Shown: piece after piece, positions 63,707 to 64,000 of the stretch | How positions within the stretch are numbered: the stretch's first letter is position 1 | Layout: every line of letters begins with the position of its first letter | Assembly: GCF_019402665.1 (NCBI RefSeq) | Contig: NZ_VSST01000016.1 | Coordinates: 56,710 to 120,709 of the forward strand | From: Bradyrhizobium canariense | GTDB lineage: Bacteria > Pseudomonadota > Alphaproteobacteria > Rhizobiales > Xanthobacteraceae | Direction: 5' to 3' | DNA length: 64,000 nucleotides | Made by a program: the position numbers and the translations under genes | The notes under the pieces: model-generated | Database searches by the model: none | Seen by the model: the letters and a program-made list of their open reading frames with translations, nothing else | What the model was told of the DNA's origin: nothing

Positions 63707-63816
63707 CGTCATTGCGAGCGCAGCGACGTGTCCGCCGAAGCTTTAGCGAAGGCGGAAGCATTCCAGAATCCCTCCGCGGCGGCAGACTGGATTGCTTCGC
63801 TGCGCTCGCAATGACG
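63707..63816. repeat. Second copy of the inverted repeat, interrupted by a 30-bp palindromic insert
   Basis: The outer ends match the perfect inverted repeat at 11978-12057. The left arm is split after its first 20 bases by 30 bases (63727-63756) that are themselves bounded by TCCGCC and GGCGGA. This suggests one short palindromic element inserted in another. Confidence 0.8.
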
Positions 63817-63851
63817 ACGTATGAGGCGGCAGCTTCGTCCTCCCAGCACCA

Positions 63852-63956
63852 CTGTCATTCCCACGAAAGCGGGGAATCCAGTGCGCCGCGGCTTCTCGGT
63901 TCAGTCATAAACTGTCTCGGAATACTGATCGCCCGGTCAAGCCGGGCGATGACAGG
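63852..63956. repeat. Mosaic palindromic repeat
   Basis: It starts CTGTCATTCCCACGAAAGCG and ends with the hairpin GCCCGGTCAAGCCGGGC followed by GATGACAG, complementary to the start. It resembles a dispersed Bradyrhizobium intergenic element, recalled rather than searched. Confidence 0.65.
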
Positions 63957-64000
63957 GAGTGTGTAGCCGCAGACACGGCTTCGCGTCCTCGCGGCGCGTT

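Larger units (their letters stand above)
63614..64000. other. Intergenic region of repeats to the window end
   Basis: No gene seen. Contains two palindromic elements (63707-63816 and 63852-63956). Confidence 0.6.

Noticed and set aside
1..64000. tRNA, rRNA, CRISPR arrays, prophage, integrase or toxin-antitoxin genes
   Set aside because: Looked for and not seen; the window reads as chromosomal metabolic and flagellar genes.

Overview
The window is high-GC DNA from an alphaproteobacterium of the Bradyrhizobium type. Three things point there: the protein families, the intergenic palindromic repeats usual in that group, and above all a rhizobial-type flagellar cluster with motC, motE, flaF, flbT, an FtcR/LafR-type regulator and two tandem short flagellins. 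That content matches the lateral (subpolar) flagellum of Bradyrhizobium. Genus-level placement is inference from gene content and order; no search was run.

Positions 1-9.7 kb (minus strand) hold a catabolic and transport operon. In order of transcription it has a PotA-like ATPase, a type II haloacid-dehalogenase-like HAD protein, a DadA/PuuB-like FAD oxidase, a spermidine/putrescine-type binding protein, two PotB/PotC-like permeases, a leftover C-terminal piece of an aminotransferase, a thiamine-diphosphate enzyme, a second FAD amino-acid dehydrogenase, and an Asp/Glu racemase-family protein cut by the window edge. A divergent LysR regulator starts at 9905. A substrate carrying an amine, amino or carboxyl group is likely but not identified.

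Positions 10.8-28.2 kb hold metabolic genes. There is a class 3 lipase, then a hexuronate block (uxuA, an idonate-dehydrogenase-like gene, a TRAP transporter, a FadR-type GntR regulator, and a divergent fructuronate reductase), with a 17-bp perfect operator-like palindrome in the divergent gap. Next come a SnoaL/NTF2-fold protein, a CbbY-like HAD phosphatase, an SDR, a Tat-exported dienelactone hydrolase, an MHS-type MFS permease, a cysteine-rich MarR regulator and a membrane coiled-coil protein with a six-residue repeat. After a gene-empty 0.8 kb stretch comes ftcR/lafR.

Positions 28.3-62.1 kb are an almost uninterrupted flagellar cluster. A left minus-strand unit runs from fliF (45.3 kb) down to 28.3 kb: fliF, fliH-like, motB, motC, fliK, lytic transglycosylase, flgE, flgK, flgL, flaF, flbT, flgD, fliQ, flhA, fliR, fliJ-like, rod-binding protein, flgN-like and an unknown. 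Two flagellin genes (45.6-47.7 kb) have their own leaders and terminators. A right minus-strand unit runs from motA (59.1 kb) to fliP (48.0 kb). A divergent plus-strand unit carries a DUF1217 protein, flgF and fliI. Basal body, export gate, ATPase, C-ring, stator, hook, junction and filament genes are all present. No fliD, fliS, sigma factor or chemotaxis gene was seen.

Positions 62.1-64 kb hold a gene-empty stretch, a second MarR-like regulator paralogous to the one at 25 kb, and nested palindromic repeats.

Most of the window is well-understood gene families. The observations best worth following are a conserved structured 5' leader on both flagellin genes that could sequester the ribosome binding site next to an encoded FlbT, the paired MarR-like proteins with four shared cysteines, the receiver of the FtcR-type regulator that lacks canonical phosphorylation residues, the aminotransferase relic, and several unexplained palindromes.
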